From Meishania litoralis (lineage in GTDB: Bacteria > Bacteroidota > Bacteroidia > Flavobacteriales > Flavobacteriaceae): a DNA stretch of 64,000 nucleotides. How positions within the stretch are numbered: the first letter of the stretch is position 1; every line of letters starts with the position of its first letter. Positions 9,763-18,215 of this stretch are shown piece after piece. The DNA is taken from positions 1,798,001 to 1,862,000 of the forward strand of contig NZ_JBHFPV010000001.1 in the NCBI RefSeq assembly GCF_042611095.1, given 5' to 3'. The position numbers and the translations under genes were made by a program. The notes beneath the pieces are model-generated. The model was not told where the DNA came from. It saw only the letters and a program-made list of their open reading frames with translations, and did no database searches.

Positions 9763-9779
9763 CCGACAAACAAAAAACA

Positions 9780-12212
9780 ATGTTCAAAAACTACGTAAAA
9801 ATCGCATGGAGAAGTCTAAAAAAGCAACTCTTTTTTACGTTTCTCAACACTTTCGGACTTGCCGTCGGTATGGCAGGAGGTTTGTTGATTTCATTATATA
9901 TCCATGACGAACTGAGCTTTGACAAAATGTTCGCCGATGCAAATCGCATTTATCGAATTGATACGGATGTCAGGTTTGGTGGTACCGAAGGTCGATCGGC
10001 TGAGTCGGCTGCGCCTATGGCTGCTACAATGTTGCGCGATTTTTCCCAGATTGAGACAACGGTCAGGTTTCGAAATCAAGGAAGCATGCTTATACGCAAA
10101 AATGGTACCGAGACCAATACAAAAGAATCGAATGTCACTTTTGTTGACTCTACTTTTTTTAGCATGTTCGGTATCGATTTGCTGGTCGGCGACACAAAAA
10201 CGGCCTTGACCCAACCGAATACCTTGGTCATGACGAAAAGTGCGGCAGAAAAACATTTTGGGATAAAAAATGCCGTTGGTCAAAGACTGCTTTTGAACAA
10301 TACAGATCTTTATGAGGTTACCGGGGTTGTCGAAGACCTGCCCCAAAATTCTTTTCTCAGGGAACATTCTGTTTTTATGGCTATGGCCGGTTATGCAGAT
10401 TCGCGAGAGAACAATTGGGGTAGCACCAATTACTTCACTTTCATTAAATTGATACCAAGTGCGAATATTGCCGATTTGAAAAGTCCCCTGCAGGCAATGT
10501 TTGGTAGATATTTGATACCATGGGTGCAAAACATTTATCCGGGCATGACTGAAGAATCCTTCAAGGCGGCAGGCAACTATATTCGATACCATACCATGCC
10601 CTTGACAGATATTCATCTCTATTCCAACAAAGACACCGAGCTAAGTGCGAATAGCAGTATTCAAAATGTATACATTCTTTCTTTTATAGGGTTGTTCCTG
10701 ATTGTCTTGGCCAGCGTGAATTTTATGAACCTTTCGACCGCCCACTCCCTGAAAAGGGCCAAAGAGGTTGGGGTACGTAAAACTTTGGGTTCCAATAAGC
10801 GGGATTTGGTACGGCAATTTTTGACCGAATCTGGCGTGATTTCCTTCATATCGCTTCTCTTGGCACTGATCGTTACCGTTGTTGCCCTTCCTTTTTTCAA
10901 TGAACTTTCGGGCAAATCGGTTTCCTTCCCTTATGCAAGTCCGGTTTTTTGGTTGATTTTGATCGGAGCTACTCTTCTGTTAGGGCTATTTTCGGGAAGT
11001 TACCCTGCTTTTTTCATGTCACGTTTCATGCCCGTTACGGTACTCAAAGGAGCGGGGCAAAGTAAAACGGGCGGGGGCAAGATTCGCAATTCCCTAGTGG
11101 TCTTCCAATTTGCGATTTCCGTTTTTTTAATCGTAAGTACGTTGGTCGTTTTTCAGCAATTGAAATATATTCAGGGCAAAGACCTTGGCTTTGCCAAAGA
11201 TCAGGTACTCATGATAAACGATGCCTATGCCGCTGGAAACCAAGTACAAGCCCTCAAGGAAGAAATCGGTCAATTGGGGCAAGTACAAAGCATTACTTTG
11301 AGTGGATATTTACCTACCCCTTCGGGGCGGGGAAACTCTTCATTTTTTAGGGAAGGAGCCACCGACCAGGAAAATGCGATTTTGATGCAAAATTGGGTAG
11401 TTGATCACGATTATTTGCCTACCCTAAATATGCGGCTTGTCGCTGGACGAGATTTTGATGGTAAAATTACCACAGATTCGACGGCGGTAATAATAAATGA
11501 AGCCACCGTTGAAATAATGGGCATGGAACCTGAAGAAGCACTTGGTGTTCGTATTTCAGAAGACCTAGGTGAGGAAAATCCGCAGTTTTATGAAATAATA
11601 GGGGTGGTCAAAAACTTCCACTTTGAATCGATGCGAGAAAATATCGGGGCCTTGGGTCTTTTTATTGGAAATTCGACAAGTACCATGTCAGTTAGGTTAA
11701 GCGCGGGCAATTTCTCAAATGTCATTGCCCGTATCGAAACCATATGGAACAATATAGCCCCGGGCCAACCTTTCAGCTATCGCTTTATGGACGAAGCGTT
11801 CAATTCAACCTATGAGGCCGAACAAAAGCTGGGCAGGATTTTTATGGTCTTTACGGCGCTTTCCATTTTGATAGCATGTTTGGGACTCTTTGGTTTGGCA
11901 GCCTTCAATGCCCAAAAACGCACCAAGGAAATCGGTATTCGAAAGGTTTTAGGGGCCAGTGTCGGGCAAATAACCTTTCGTCTGACCACCGACTTTCTAA
12001 AAATGGTCGGATTGGCCATTTGTATTTCCTTGCCCTTGGGGTGGTTCGCTATGAACAAATGGCTCGAAGATTTCTCGTACCGAATCGACATCCCTTGGTG
12101 GGTTTTCGTGCTGGCTGCCGTACTGGCAATCGGTGTTGCCATATTGACGGTGAGCTATCAAAGTATCAAAGCGGCCGTGGTTAACCCGGTAAAAAGTTTA
12201 CGAACAGAGTAA
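9780..12212 (+). CDS. ABC transporter permease, FtsX/MacB family
   Basis: An 810-residue permease. The start is set at the ATG giving MFKNYVKIAWRSLKK, which aligns with all paralogs. The open frame extends 19 codons further upstream, but only through a repeat. It is the closest relative of the truncated copy at 1-1830: both have NFMNLSTAHSLKRAKEVG, a YEAEQ(K/R)LGRIFM stretch before the last FtsX block, and WLEDFSYRI near the end. Order: N-terminal helix, periplasmic core 1, three helices, periplasmic core 2, three helices with KEIGIRKVLGAS, tail NPVKSLRTE. The two copies probably arose by duplication within the array. Confidence 0.92.
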   Translation: MFKNYVKIAWRSLKKQLFFTFLNTFGLAVGMAGGLLISLYIHDELSFDKMFADANRIYRIDTDVRFGGTEGRSAESAAPMAATMLRDFSQIETTVRFRNQGSMLIRKNGTETNTKESNVTFVDSTFFSMFGIDLLVGDTKTALTQPNTLVMTKSAAEKHFGIKNAVGQRLLLNNTDLYEVTGVVEDLPQNSFLREHSVFMAMAGYADSRENNWGSTNYFTFIKLIPSANIADLKSPLQAMFGRYLIPWVQNIYPGMTEESFKAAGNYIRYHTMPLTDIHLYSNKDTELSANSSIQNVYILSFIGLFLIVLASVNFMNLSTAHSLKRAKEVGVRKTLGSNKRDLVRQFLTESGVISFISLLLALIVTVVALPFFNELSGKSVSFPYASPVFWLILIGATLLLGLFSGSYPAFFMSRFMPVTVLKGAGQSKTGGGKIRNSLVVFQFAISVFLIVSTLVVFQQLKYIQGKDLGFAKDQVLMINDAYAAGNQVQALKEEIGQLGQVQSITLSGYLPTPSGRGNSSFFREGATDQENAILMQNWVVDHDYLPTLNMRLVAGRDFDGKITTDSTAVIINEATVEIMGMEPEEALGVRISEDLGEENPQFYEIIGVVKNFHFESMRENIGALGLFIGNSTSTMSVRLSAGNFSNVIARIETIWNNIAPGQPFSYRFMDEAFNSTYEAEQKLGRIFMVFTALSILIACLGLFGLAAFNAQKRTKEIGIRKVLGASVGQITFRLTTDFLKMVGLAICISLPLGWFAMNKWLEDFSYRIDIPWWVFVLAAVLAIGVAILTVSYQSIKAAVVNPVKSLRTE

Positions 12213-12222
12213 AGGTCGGATG

Positions 12223-12346
12223 AGAGATTTATGAAGCTGAATATGCGTTAAAATTGTCATTTCGACCTTAGGGAGAAATCTATCATATCAGATGTGGGGG
12301 TAAAATAGTAAACAGTGGATGTAGTCTGAAGGTAAAGAAACGATTA
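12223..12346 (+). repeat. Duplicated intergenic spacer, copy 1
   Basis: This 124-base stretch between the fifth and sixth permeases is matched at 14805-14929 with the same order of words: AGAGATTTATGAAGCTG, GTCATTTCGACCTTAGGGAG, AATAGTAAACAGTGGATG, GGTAAAGAAACGAT. The GTCATTTCGA segment also resembles the MITE-like left end at 4399. Conservation of a non-coding spacer indicates that gene plus spacer were duplicated together, or that the spacer has a regulatory role. Confidence 0.75.
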
Positions 12347-12391
12347 ACGTAAGACCGACGACTATAAACTAATAACGATAAATGACAGAAC

Positions 12392-14794
12392 ATGTTTAAA
12401 AATTATTTGAAAATCGCTTGGAGAAATATAAAGCGGAACAAGCTACATTCTTTTATTCACATTTCAGGGTTGGCAGTCGCCTTTTCAATCTGTATCCTTT
12501 TATTTTTGGTTGCCTATTTCCATTTGAACTTTGACTCCTTTCATGAGAATGAGAGCCTATTGTTCAGAACCTCGCGCTTTGAGAAAAATGAACAAGGCCC
12601 CCAAATTAGTTCTCAAATGCCATTGCCTTTGGCGGGGGCTTTAGAGGCAGAGATTCCCGATATCGAAACTGCCATAATAATCAACAATGGTAAGCCGGAA
12701 AATATTTCGTACGGTAATAAGAATTTGGAGCGATTAGTGGCCAGGACCAATCCTGATTTTTTTGAGGTATTTAGTTTTCCGATTATAAAAGGAAACAAAG
12801 AGACCGCACTTTCCGACATTCACAATATCGTCTTGAGCGAGAGTATGGCCCACAACATCTTTGGAAATACAGACCCGATTGGAAAAGAATTGAAAATAGG
12901 GAAATCGGGGGAAGAACAAATCTATTCGGTATCCGCGGTAGTGAAAGATGCCCCAAAAAATAGCAGTATTCGTTTCGATGCCGTAGCCCGAATCGAATCG
13001 CTCAGCGGTTACCAAGGTTATAAAAATAACTGGGCGTCGAATGCATCGAACATATTTGTAAAGATCGCCAAGAACAGCAACCCCGCGACTGTTGAAAATA
13101 AATTGGTCCCGTTTGTGGAAAAATATTATGCTGAGCAACTGCAACAACTGAAATCGCACAATTCTGGGGTGGTGGATACCCGTGAGCTGCTGAGTATTAA
13201 CCTAACCAATATCGAAGACATGCACTTCTCGGGTGAAAAGAGTGCTCCAAAAAAGCTGGTATACGCTATCATGGCCTTAGGGGCTTTTATCCTATTGATC
13301 GCCTGCTTCAATTTTGTAAATCTGAACATGGCACAATCTTTTCAGAGAAGCCGTGAGTTGGGAGTAAGAAAAACAATGGGTGCCTTTAAGGGGCAACTAT
13401 TTCTCCAATTATGGGGCGAAGCTTTCATGATGTACTTTTTTGGGTTTATACTCGGCTTGGGTATTGCGTATCAACTTTTGCCGACTTTTAGCACCCAGTT
13501 TGGAGGCGGACTTGATATTGCCATTTTGTTTGAGCCTGTTTTTCTGGCCATATTATTTGGGGTTTTTGTAATCGTCACATTGCTAGCAGGGGGGTATCCT
13601 GCGATAAAAATGGCCAATTTCAGGTTGGTCCAGATTTTGAAGGGAAATGTATCCACTAAAAAACCAGGAGCGTTAAGAAATTCATTGTTGATCGGTCAAT
13701 TCGCGATTTCAAGTCTTCTGATTTGCATAAGCTGGATAGCTGGCCAACAACTTGATTTTTTACGTCAAATACCTATTGGGTTTGAAAAGGAACAGGTACT
13801 AAGTATTCCAGTAGGATATCAGGAAGATGGGCGAAAGGTATTGGCACGGATGCGTAACGAACTTGCCAGTGAACCGAACGTTGTATCGGTTACGGGTGCC
13901 GGAGGTAATATGGGTCGGGGAAGAGACAGAATGACTTCAACATCAATTGTTGGAATTGACTATAATCAACGGCAGATTTCGGCTTATAGTCTCTTGGCTG
14001 ATTTCGATTATCTAAAAACATTAGAAATTCCCATTATACAGGGCAGGGATTTTGACCCGAGTTTTACAACCGATGCCGAAAGCGCCGTGGTGGTTACTGA
14101 AAGCTTTGTAAAGGCAATGGGAGAGTCTGATCCAATAGGCAAGTATCTCGACGGTGAGGAAGGTAGTCAGATTATTGGCGTTGTGCCTGACTTTAATGCC
14201 TACGCCCCTTCAGAGAAATCATTGCCCATAATCATTCATTTGTCCAACGATGAAGCAATCAATTACATCTTTTTAAAAGTCGGTTCAGATAATCCGCAAA
14301 GAACTATGGAACGGCTTAAATCGACTTGGGAAAAAGTTGCTCCAAAATCAATGTTCAACGCTTCTTTTTTAGATGAGAACATTCAAGCTTGGTATGAAAT
14401 TGAAAGTACGATGACGACAATTTTTGGAATTGCCTCAGGAATTGCCATCTTTCTTTCTTGTCTTGGACTTTTCGCCATTTCAATGCTGGTCATTGAATTG
14501 CGTACAAAGGAAATCGGTATTCGAAAAGTAGTGGGCGCATCGATAAACGAAATCGTATCGATGATATCGTACCACTTTTTGAAATTAATAGCTATCAGTC
14601 TTTTTATAGCAATGCCATTGGCATGGTTTGCAATGGAGAATTGGATGCAGAACTATGAGCATCGAATAGAGATTGGTATTTTCACCTTTATTGGAATTGG
14701 TTTGCTCGTAATTATGATTGCCCTGGTTACGGTAAGCTTCCATTCGATCAAAGCCGCCCTTGCCAACCCGGTAAAAAGTTTACGAACAGAGTAA
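12392..14794 (+). CDS. ABC transporter permease, FtsX/MacB family (divergent subgroup)
   Basis: An 800-residue permease, MFKNYLKIAWRNIKRN at the start and NPVKSLRTE at the end. It departs from the first five in the central FtsX block, where NFMNLSTA is replaced by NFVNLNMAQSFQRSRELG, and in the second half, where the terminal block reads CLGLFAISMLVIELRTKEIG. In these features it resembles the next gene (NFVNMSIAKSAQRLREIG), and the two also share a duplicated upstream spacer, so they form a subgroup. It lies within the same plus-strand run and presumably uses the ATPase at 17401-18063. Confidence 0.92.
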   Translation: MFKNYLKIAWRNIKRNKLHSFIHISGLAVAFSICILLFLVAYFHLNFDSFHENESLLFRTSRFEKNEQGPQISSQMPLPLAGALEAEIPDIETAIIINNGKPENISYGNKNLERLVARTNPDFFEVFSFPIIKGNKETALSDIHNIVLSESMAHNIFGNTDPIGKELKIGKSGEEQIYSVSAVVKDAPKNSSIRFDAVARIESLSGYQGYKNNWASNASNIFVKIAKNSNPATVENKLVPFVEKYYAEQLQQLKSHNSGVVDTRELLSINLTNIEDMHFSGEKSAPKKLVYAIMALGAFILLIACFNFVNLNMAQSFQRSRELGVRKTMGAFKGQLFLQLWGEAFMMYFFGFILGLGIAYQLLPTFSTQFGGGLDIAILFEPVFLAILFGVFVIVTLLAGGYPAIKMANFRLVQILKGNVSTKKPGALRNSLLIGQFAISSLLICISWIAGQQLDFLRQIPIGFEKEQVLSIPVGYQEDGRKVLARMRNELASEPNVVSVTGAGGNMGRGRDRMTSTSIVGIDYNQRQISAYSLLADFDYLKTLEIPIIQGRDFDPSFTTDAESAVVVTESFVKAMGESDPIGKYLDGEEGSQIIGVVPDFNAYAPSEKSLPIIIHLSNDEAINYIFLKVGSDNPQRTMERLKSTWEKVAPKSMFNASFLDENIQAWYEIESTMTTIFGIASGIAIFLSCLGLFAISMLVIELRTKEIGIRKVVGASINEIVSMISYHFLKLIAISLFIAMPLAWFAMENWMQNYEHRIEIGIFTFIGIGLLVIMIALVTVSFHSIKAALANPVKSLRTE

Positions 14795-14804
14795 AGATTT
14801 GATT

Positions 14805-14929
14805 AGAGATTTATGAAGCTGGATATGAGTTAAAATTGTCATTTCGACCTTAGGGAGAAATCAATCAAATCAGCTGTAAGGGCCAAAATAGTAAACAGTG
14901 GATGTAGTCTTTAGGTAAAGAAACGATAA
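14805..14929 (+). repeat. Duplicated intergenic spacer, copy 2
   Basis: The second copy of the spacer at 12223-12346, here upstream of the seventh permease. The shared words occur in the same order with scattered substitutions. It carries the same GTCATTTCGACCTTAGGGAG fragment at 14837 but no matching right-hand end of the MITE-like element. Confidence 0.75.
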
Positions 14930-14939
14930 ACAAAAGAAT

Positions 14940-17348
14940 ATGCTAAAAAACTATCTAAAAATCGGTTGGCGTAATTTAATGAAGGACAAAACCTTTACGC
15001 TATTGAACGTAATTGGTCTTTCCATCGCATTTGGTGCGGCTATTTTATTGGCGATGTCCGCCTTTTTTGATATGTCGTACGATAAGTTTCACGCTAATGG
15101 CGACCAAATTTATCAGGTATATGACGTTGCGCAGACGCCAAGAGGACAGGAAGCCGGTACCAGTCAACCCGAACCTTTCGCCGAAGCCCTTAGAACCGAA
15201 GTGCCCGGTGTCGAGAAAATTACCCGGTACCTTCAAGACGGTGGTTTGGTCATTTATGGCGAAAAAGAGATCGATCTCAACACGGTTTGGGTCGATGCCG
15301 ATTTTTTTTCCATGTTTACTTTTCCGGTATTAAAGGGGAACGAGCACGATCCGTTGCAAGATCAGGCATCGGTCGTGATTACCGAAAGTGCGGCCAACAA
15401 GTTGTTCGGTAACGAAGAGGCGATAGGGCAGACCATCAATATAATGATCAACGGAAAGGAAGAACCTTTTACCGTAGGGTCGGTCGTCGGTAACGTTCCG
15501 CCACAAAGTTCATTGGAATTCGAAGTGGCCGTTCGTTTTGAAAAAAATGCAGAATATGCGGATACGAAAGGAGTATGGGATTCACAATACCACGGGGTTT
15601 ACGTTCAATTGCCTTCAGGGGTTTCTGCCGAACGCTTCGAAAAGAACGCCCGTTCCTTTACCGAACTGCATTACAAAGAATCCATGGAGGCAGCCAAACG
15701 CGATGGCGCAATGCCTGATGCTGATGGGCTTTATCGACAGTTGAAACTATTGCCGCTTAAAGACCTACATTTTACAGGTTACAGAAAAGGCTATGCAGAA
15801 GTGAGCCGATCGGTGCCCTATCTTATTTTGGGCGTAGCTTTTCTTATTTTGTTCATTGCCTGTGTCAACTTCGTCAACATGAGTATTGCGAAAAGTGCAC
15901 AGCGCTTGCGTGAGATAGGTATGCGAAAAACATTGGGCGCCCAAAAAGGACAACTGTTCTTCCAATTTTGGAGCGAAAGCCTATTTGTTTTCCTGTCCTC
16001 TATGGGTATTGGGGTTTTGTTGAGTATTCTCTTGATCGATGATTTTAAAAGTATGTTCCGAACAAGAATTTCTTTGGACATGCTTGCCGAACCATGGGCC
16101 GTGTTCATGCTTTTGGCCACGATTTTGACGATTACTTTGACGGCAGGGGGGTATCCTGCACTATTGTTCAGCCGCTTGGGCACCATTCAATCGTTAAAGG
16201 GAAAGTTGGAAGCATCGGGCAATAATCTTGTTCGAAACGCGCTTATGGTCGTTCAATTTGGTATTGCCATTTTGTTGATAAGCGGTACCTTGGTGTTGTG
16301 GGGTCAGGTGCAGTTTATGCGGAACAAGGATTTGGGTTACAATAAAGAGCAGGTGATTTCCTTCCCGTTGAACGGAAAAAAGAATGGGCACGAGGTCTTA
16401 AGGCTGTTAAAGGATGAGTTGAACGGTAATCCGGATATTTTGGAGGTATCGGCGTCCGACAACAATCTTGGCAGAGGAAAAGACGGAAGTCAATGGTCGA
16501 GTGCGATCGGCTTTGAGCATAAGGGAAGAAACATAAGGACCAATGCTCTTACCGTTGATTATAATTATATAAGCACTCTGGGGCTGCAAATGGCACAAGG
16601 ACGGGATTTTAAATCTGAGGCCGACAGTCTCGGTGTGTTGATCAACGAGGCTATGGCGCGTCAGTTGGAAGAAAAAGACCCTCTGTCGGCTCGGCTCGAA
16701 GTTGGCAGTGAAACGGGCCTCGCCATATTGGGAGTGGTCAAGGACTATAATTTTCAAGGTCTTGATCGCGCCATTGAACCGATTACTTTTTTTATGGGCG
16801 AAGATATGGAGTTAAGGTATGCTTACGTAAAAGTTGCGCCGGAAAATATGGCCAGTTCTTTTGATGCAATAGAACAAACCTGGAAAAAATTGGAACCCAA
16901 TGCCGAGTTTTTAGGATCGTTTTTGGACGAAAATGTGGATCGGACTTTTCAAAGGGAAAAAACCATGGCCACTATGATTACAAGCGGATCGATTATTGCC
17001 ATTGCATTGAGCTGTATCGGGCTGTTCGCCATGTCGTTGTTGATCGTTGCGCAGCGCACCAAAGAGATAGGTGTCAGAAAAGTATTGGGCGCAAGCGTTG
17101 CTTCGATTACGGTATTGCTCACCAAGGATTTTTTGAAATTGGTGCTGATCGCATTTTTGATCGCTTCGCCAATCGCTTGGTGGTTCTCTGATCAATGGTT
17201 ACAGAACTATACCTATAAAATAGACCTAGGGGTATGGTTCTTTGTTGCGGCAGGTCTGTTGGCAATGGTCATAGCCCTATTGACCGTCGGTACCAGAACG
17301 GTTAGCGCGGCTGCCCAAAATCCCGTAAAAAGCCTTAGGACAGAATAA
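14940..17348 (+). CDS. ABC transporter permease, FtsX/MacB family (divergent subgroup)
   Basis: An 802-residue permease starting MLKNYLKIGWRNLMKDK. The FtsX block is NFVNMSIAKSAQRLREIG and the final block CIGLFAMSLLIVAQRTKEIG, close to the preceding gene. It is the last permease before the ATPase, 52 bases away, and ends in the shared NPVKSLRTE tail. Two large periplasmic domains (about 45-285 and about 445-670) are predicted between the helices. The substrate is unknown. Its position next to the ATPase makes it the most likely obligate partner, but the shared cytoplasmic motifs in all paralogs suggest they can all dock to the same ATPase. Confidence 0.92.
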   Translation: MLKNYLKIGWRNLMKDKTFTLLNVIGLSIAFGAAILLAMSAFFDMSYDKFHANGDQIYQVYDVAQTPRGQEAGTSQPEPFAEALRTEVPGVEKITRYLQDGGLVIYGEKEIDLNTVWVDADFFSMFTFPVLKGNEHDPLQDQASVVITESAANKLFGNEEAIGQTINIMINGKEEPFTVGSVVGNVPPQSSLEFEVAVRFEKNAEYADTKGVWDSQYHGVYVQLPSGVSAERFEKNARSFTELHYKESMEAAKRDGAMPDADGLYRQLKLLPLKDLHFTGYRKGYAEVSRSVPYLILGVAFLILFIACVNFVNMSIAKSAQRLREIGMRKTLGAQKGQLFFQFWSESLFVFLSSMGIGVLLSILLIDDFKSMFRTRISLDMLAEPWAVFMLLATILTITLTAGGYPALLFSRLGTIQSLKGKLEASGNNLVRNALMVVQFGIAILLISGTLVLWGQVQFMRNKDLGYNKEQVISFPLNGKKNGHEVLRLLKDELNGNPDILEVSASDNNLGRGKDGSQWSSAIGFEHKGRNIRTNALTVDYNYISTLGLQMAQGRDFKSEADSLGVLINEAMARQLEEKDPLSARLEVGSETGLAILGVVKDYNFQGLDRAIEPITFFMGEDMELRYAYVKVAPENMASSFDAIEQTWKKLEPNAEFLGSFLDENVDRTFQREKTMATMITSGSIIAIALSCIGLFAMSLLIVAQRTKEIGVRKVLGASVASITVLLTKDFLKLVLIAFLIASPIAWWFSDQWLQNYTYKIDLGVWFFVAAGLLAMVIALLTVGTRTVSAAAQNPVKSLRTE

Positions 17349-17400
17349 CTTTTTACAGACTATACATCTTACGTCTAATATCTAAAAACTAAATAAAGCC

Positions 17401-18063
17401 ATGCTATTACAATTGAACAATATTTTTAAATGGGTACAACAGGGCGGACAGCGCGTCTTTCTTTTAAAAGACATCAATCTTGAGGTCGAAGAAGGTGAGT
17501 TCATTTCTGTGATGGGTCCTTCAGGTTCTGGAAAATCGACATTGCTGAACGTTATCGGAATGCTCGACACCTTTGATGAGGGAGAATACAATTTTCTGGA
17601 CGAACCGGTACATCAGCTCAAGGAAAAACACCGTTCAAACTTGTATAAACAATACATCGGTTTTGTGTTCCAGGCCTATCATCTGATCGATGAGCTTACC
17701 GTATATGAGAATCTAGAGATGCCCTTGCTCTATAAAAAGATTTCAGGTTCCGAACGAAAGGCAATGGTGGCCGATATGCTCGATCGCTTCAATATTGTGG
17801 GCAAGAAAGATTTGTTCCCGACACAATTGAGTGGCGGTCAACAGCAATTGGTCGGTGTAGCTCGCGCACTTATCACCAAACCTAAGCTTATTCTTGCCGA
17901 TGAACCGACAGGAAATCTTAACTCTAAGCAAGGCGAAGATATCATGGAACTGTTTAAGCAGCTAAATGATGAAGGGGTGACGATTATTCAAGTAACCCAT
18001 TCAGAAAAGAATGCCGAGTACGGTAAGCGCATTATCAATTTGCTGGATGGGCGGATGGTTTAA
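17401..18063 (+). CDS. ABC transporter ATP-binding protein, LolD/MacB type
   Basis: A 220-residue cytoplasmic ATPase predicted to energise the FtsX-type permeases upstream. All nucleotide-binding elements are present: Walker A GPSGSGKST (39-47), Q-loop Gln91, signature LSGGQQQ (143-149), Walker B LILADEPTG (163-171), and H-loop His200. The GFVFQ and ADEPTGNL stretches are typical of the LolD/MacB/FtsE subfamily. After the signature the usual QRVAIARAL is QLVGVARAL; Arg-to-Leu there is unusual but is not a catalytic residue. It is the only ATPase in an array of at least seven permeases and is followed by a strong terminator, which closes the operon. No adaptor (HlyD) or TolC gene is visible downstream. 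Confidence 0.95.
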   Translation: MLLQLNNIFKWVQQGGQRVFLLKDINLEVEEGEFISVMGPSGSGKSTLLNVIGMLDTFDEGEYNFLDEPVHQLKEKHRSNLYKQYIGFVFQAYHLIDELTVYENLEMPLLYKKISGSERKAMVADMLDRFNIVGKKDLFPTQLSGGQQQLVGVARALITKPKLILADEPTGNLNSKQGEDIMELFKQLNDEGVTIIQVTHSEKNAEYGKRIINLLDGRMV

Positions 18064-18086
18064 AGTATTACGGTCTGTGGTAGACA

Positions 18087-18119
18087 AGCCCCATATTGTA
18101 CAATATGGGGCTTTTTTTA
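18087..18119 (+). terminator. Rho-independent terminator after the ABC array
   Basis: AGCCCCATATTG-TA-CAATATGGGGCT (18087-18112) is a perfect inverted repeat followed by a run of T. It starts 24 bases after the ATPase stop and precedes the mrp promoter, so it should end transcription of the permease array. Confidence 0.88.
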
Positions 18120-18185
18120 TAGATCCCTTTTATATGGGTAGGTTACTTTTCAATGTCTACCCTTTACCTTCTCGACGTTATACGC

Positions 18186-18193
18186 TATCTTTG
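18186..18193 (+). promoter_or_regulatory. Bacteroidota -7 promoter element for mrp
   Basis: TATCTTTG matches the Bacteroidota -7 consensus TAnnTTTG exactly and lies 22 bases before the ATG of the Mrp gene. An upstream TTTA-like -33 element is only partial. The position after the terminator supports a new transcription unit starting here. Confidence 0.5.
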
Positions 18194-18215
18194 TTGTTTA
18201 GAATGATTTTATATA

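Noticed and set aside
9723..9779. Upstream ATG extending the fifth permease by 19 codons
   Set aside because: The extension lies within a GC-rich repeat and has no counterpart in the paralogs, all of which begin at the M(F/L/I)KN(Y/H) motif.
9894..10616. A 240-codon open frame on the minus strand
   Set aside because: It lies entirely antisense to the fifth permease, has no family resemblance, and similar antisense frames occur across all permease copies because of codon bias.
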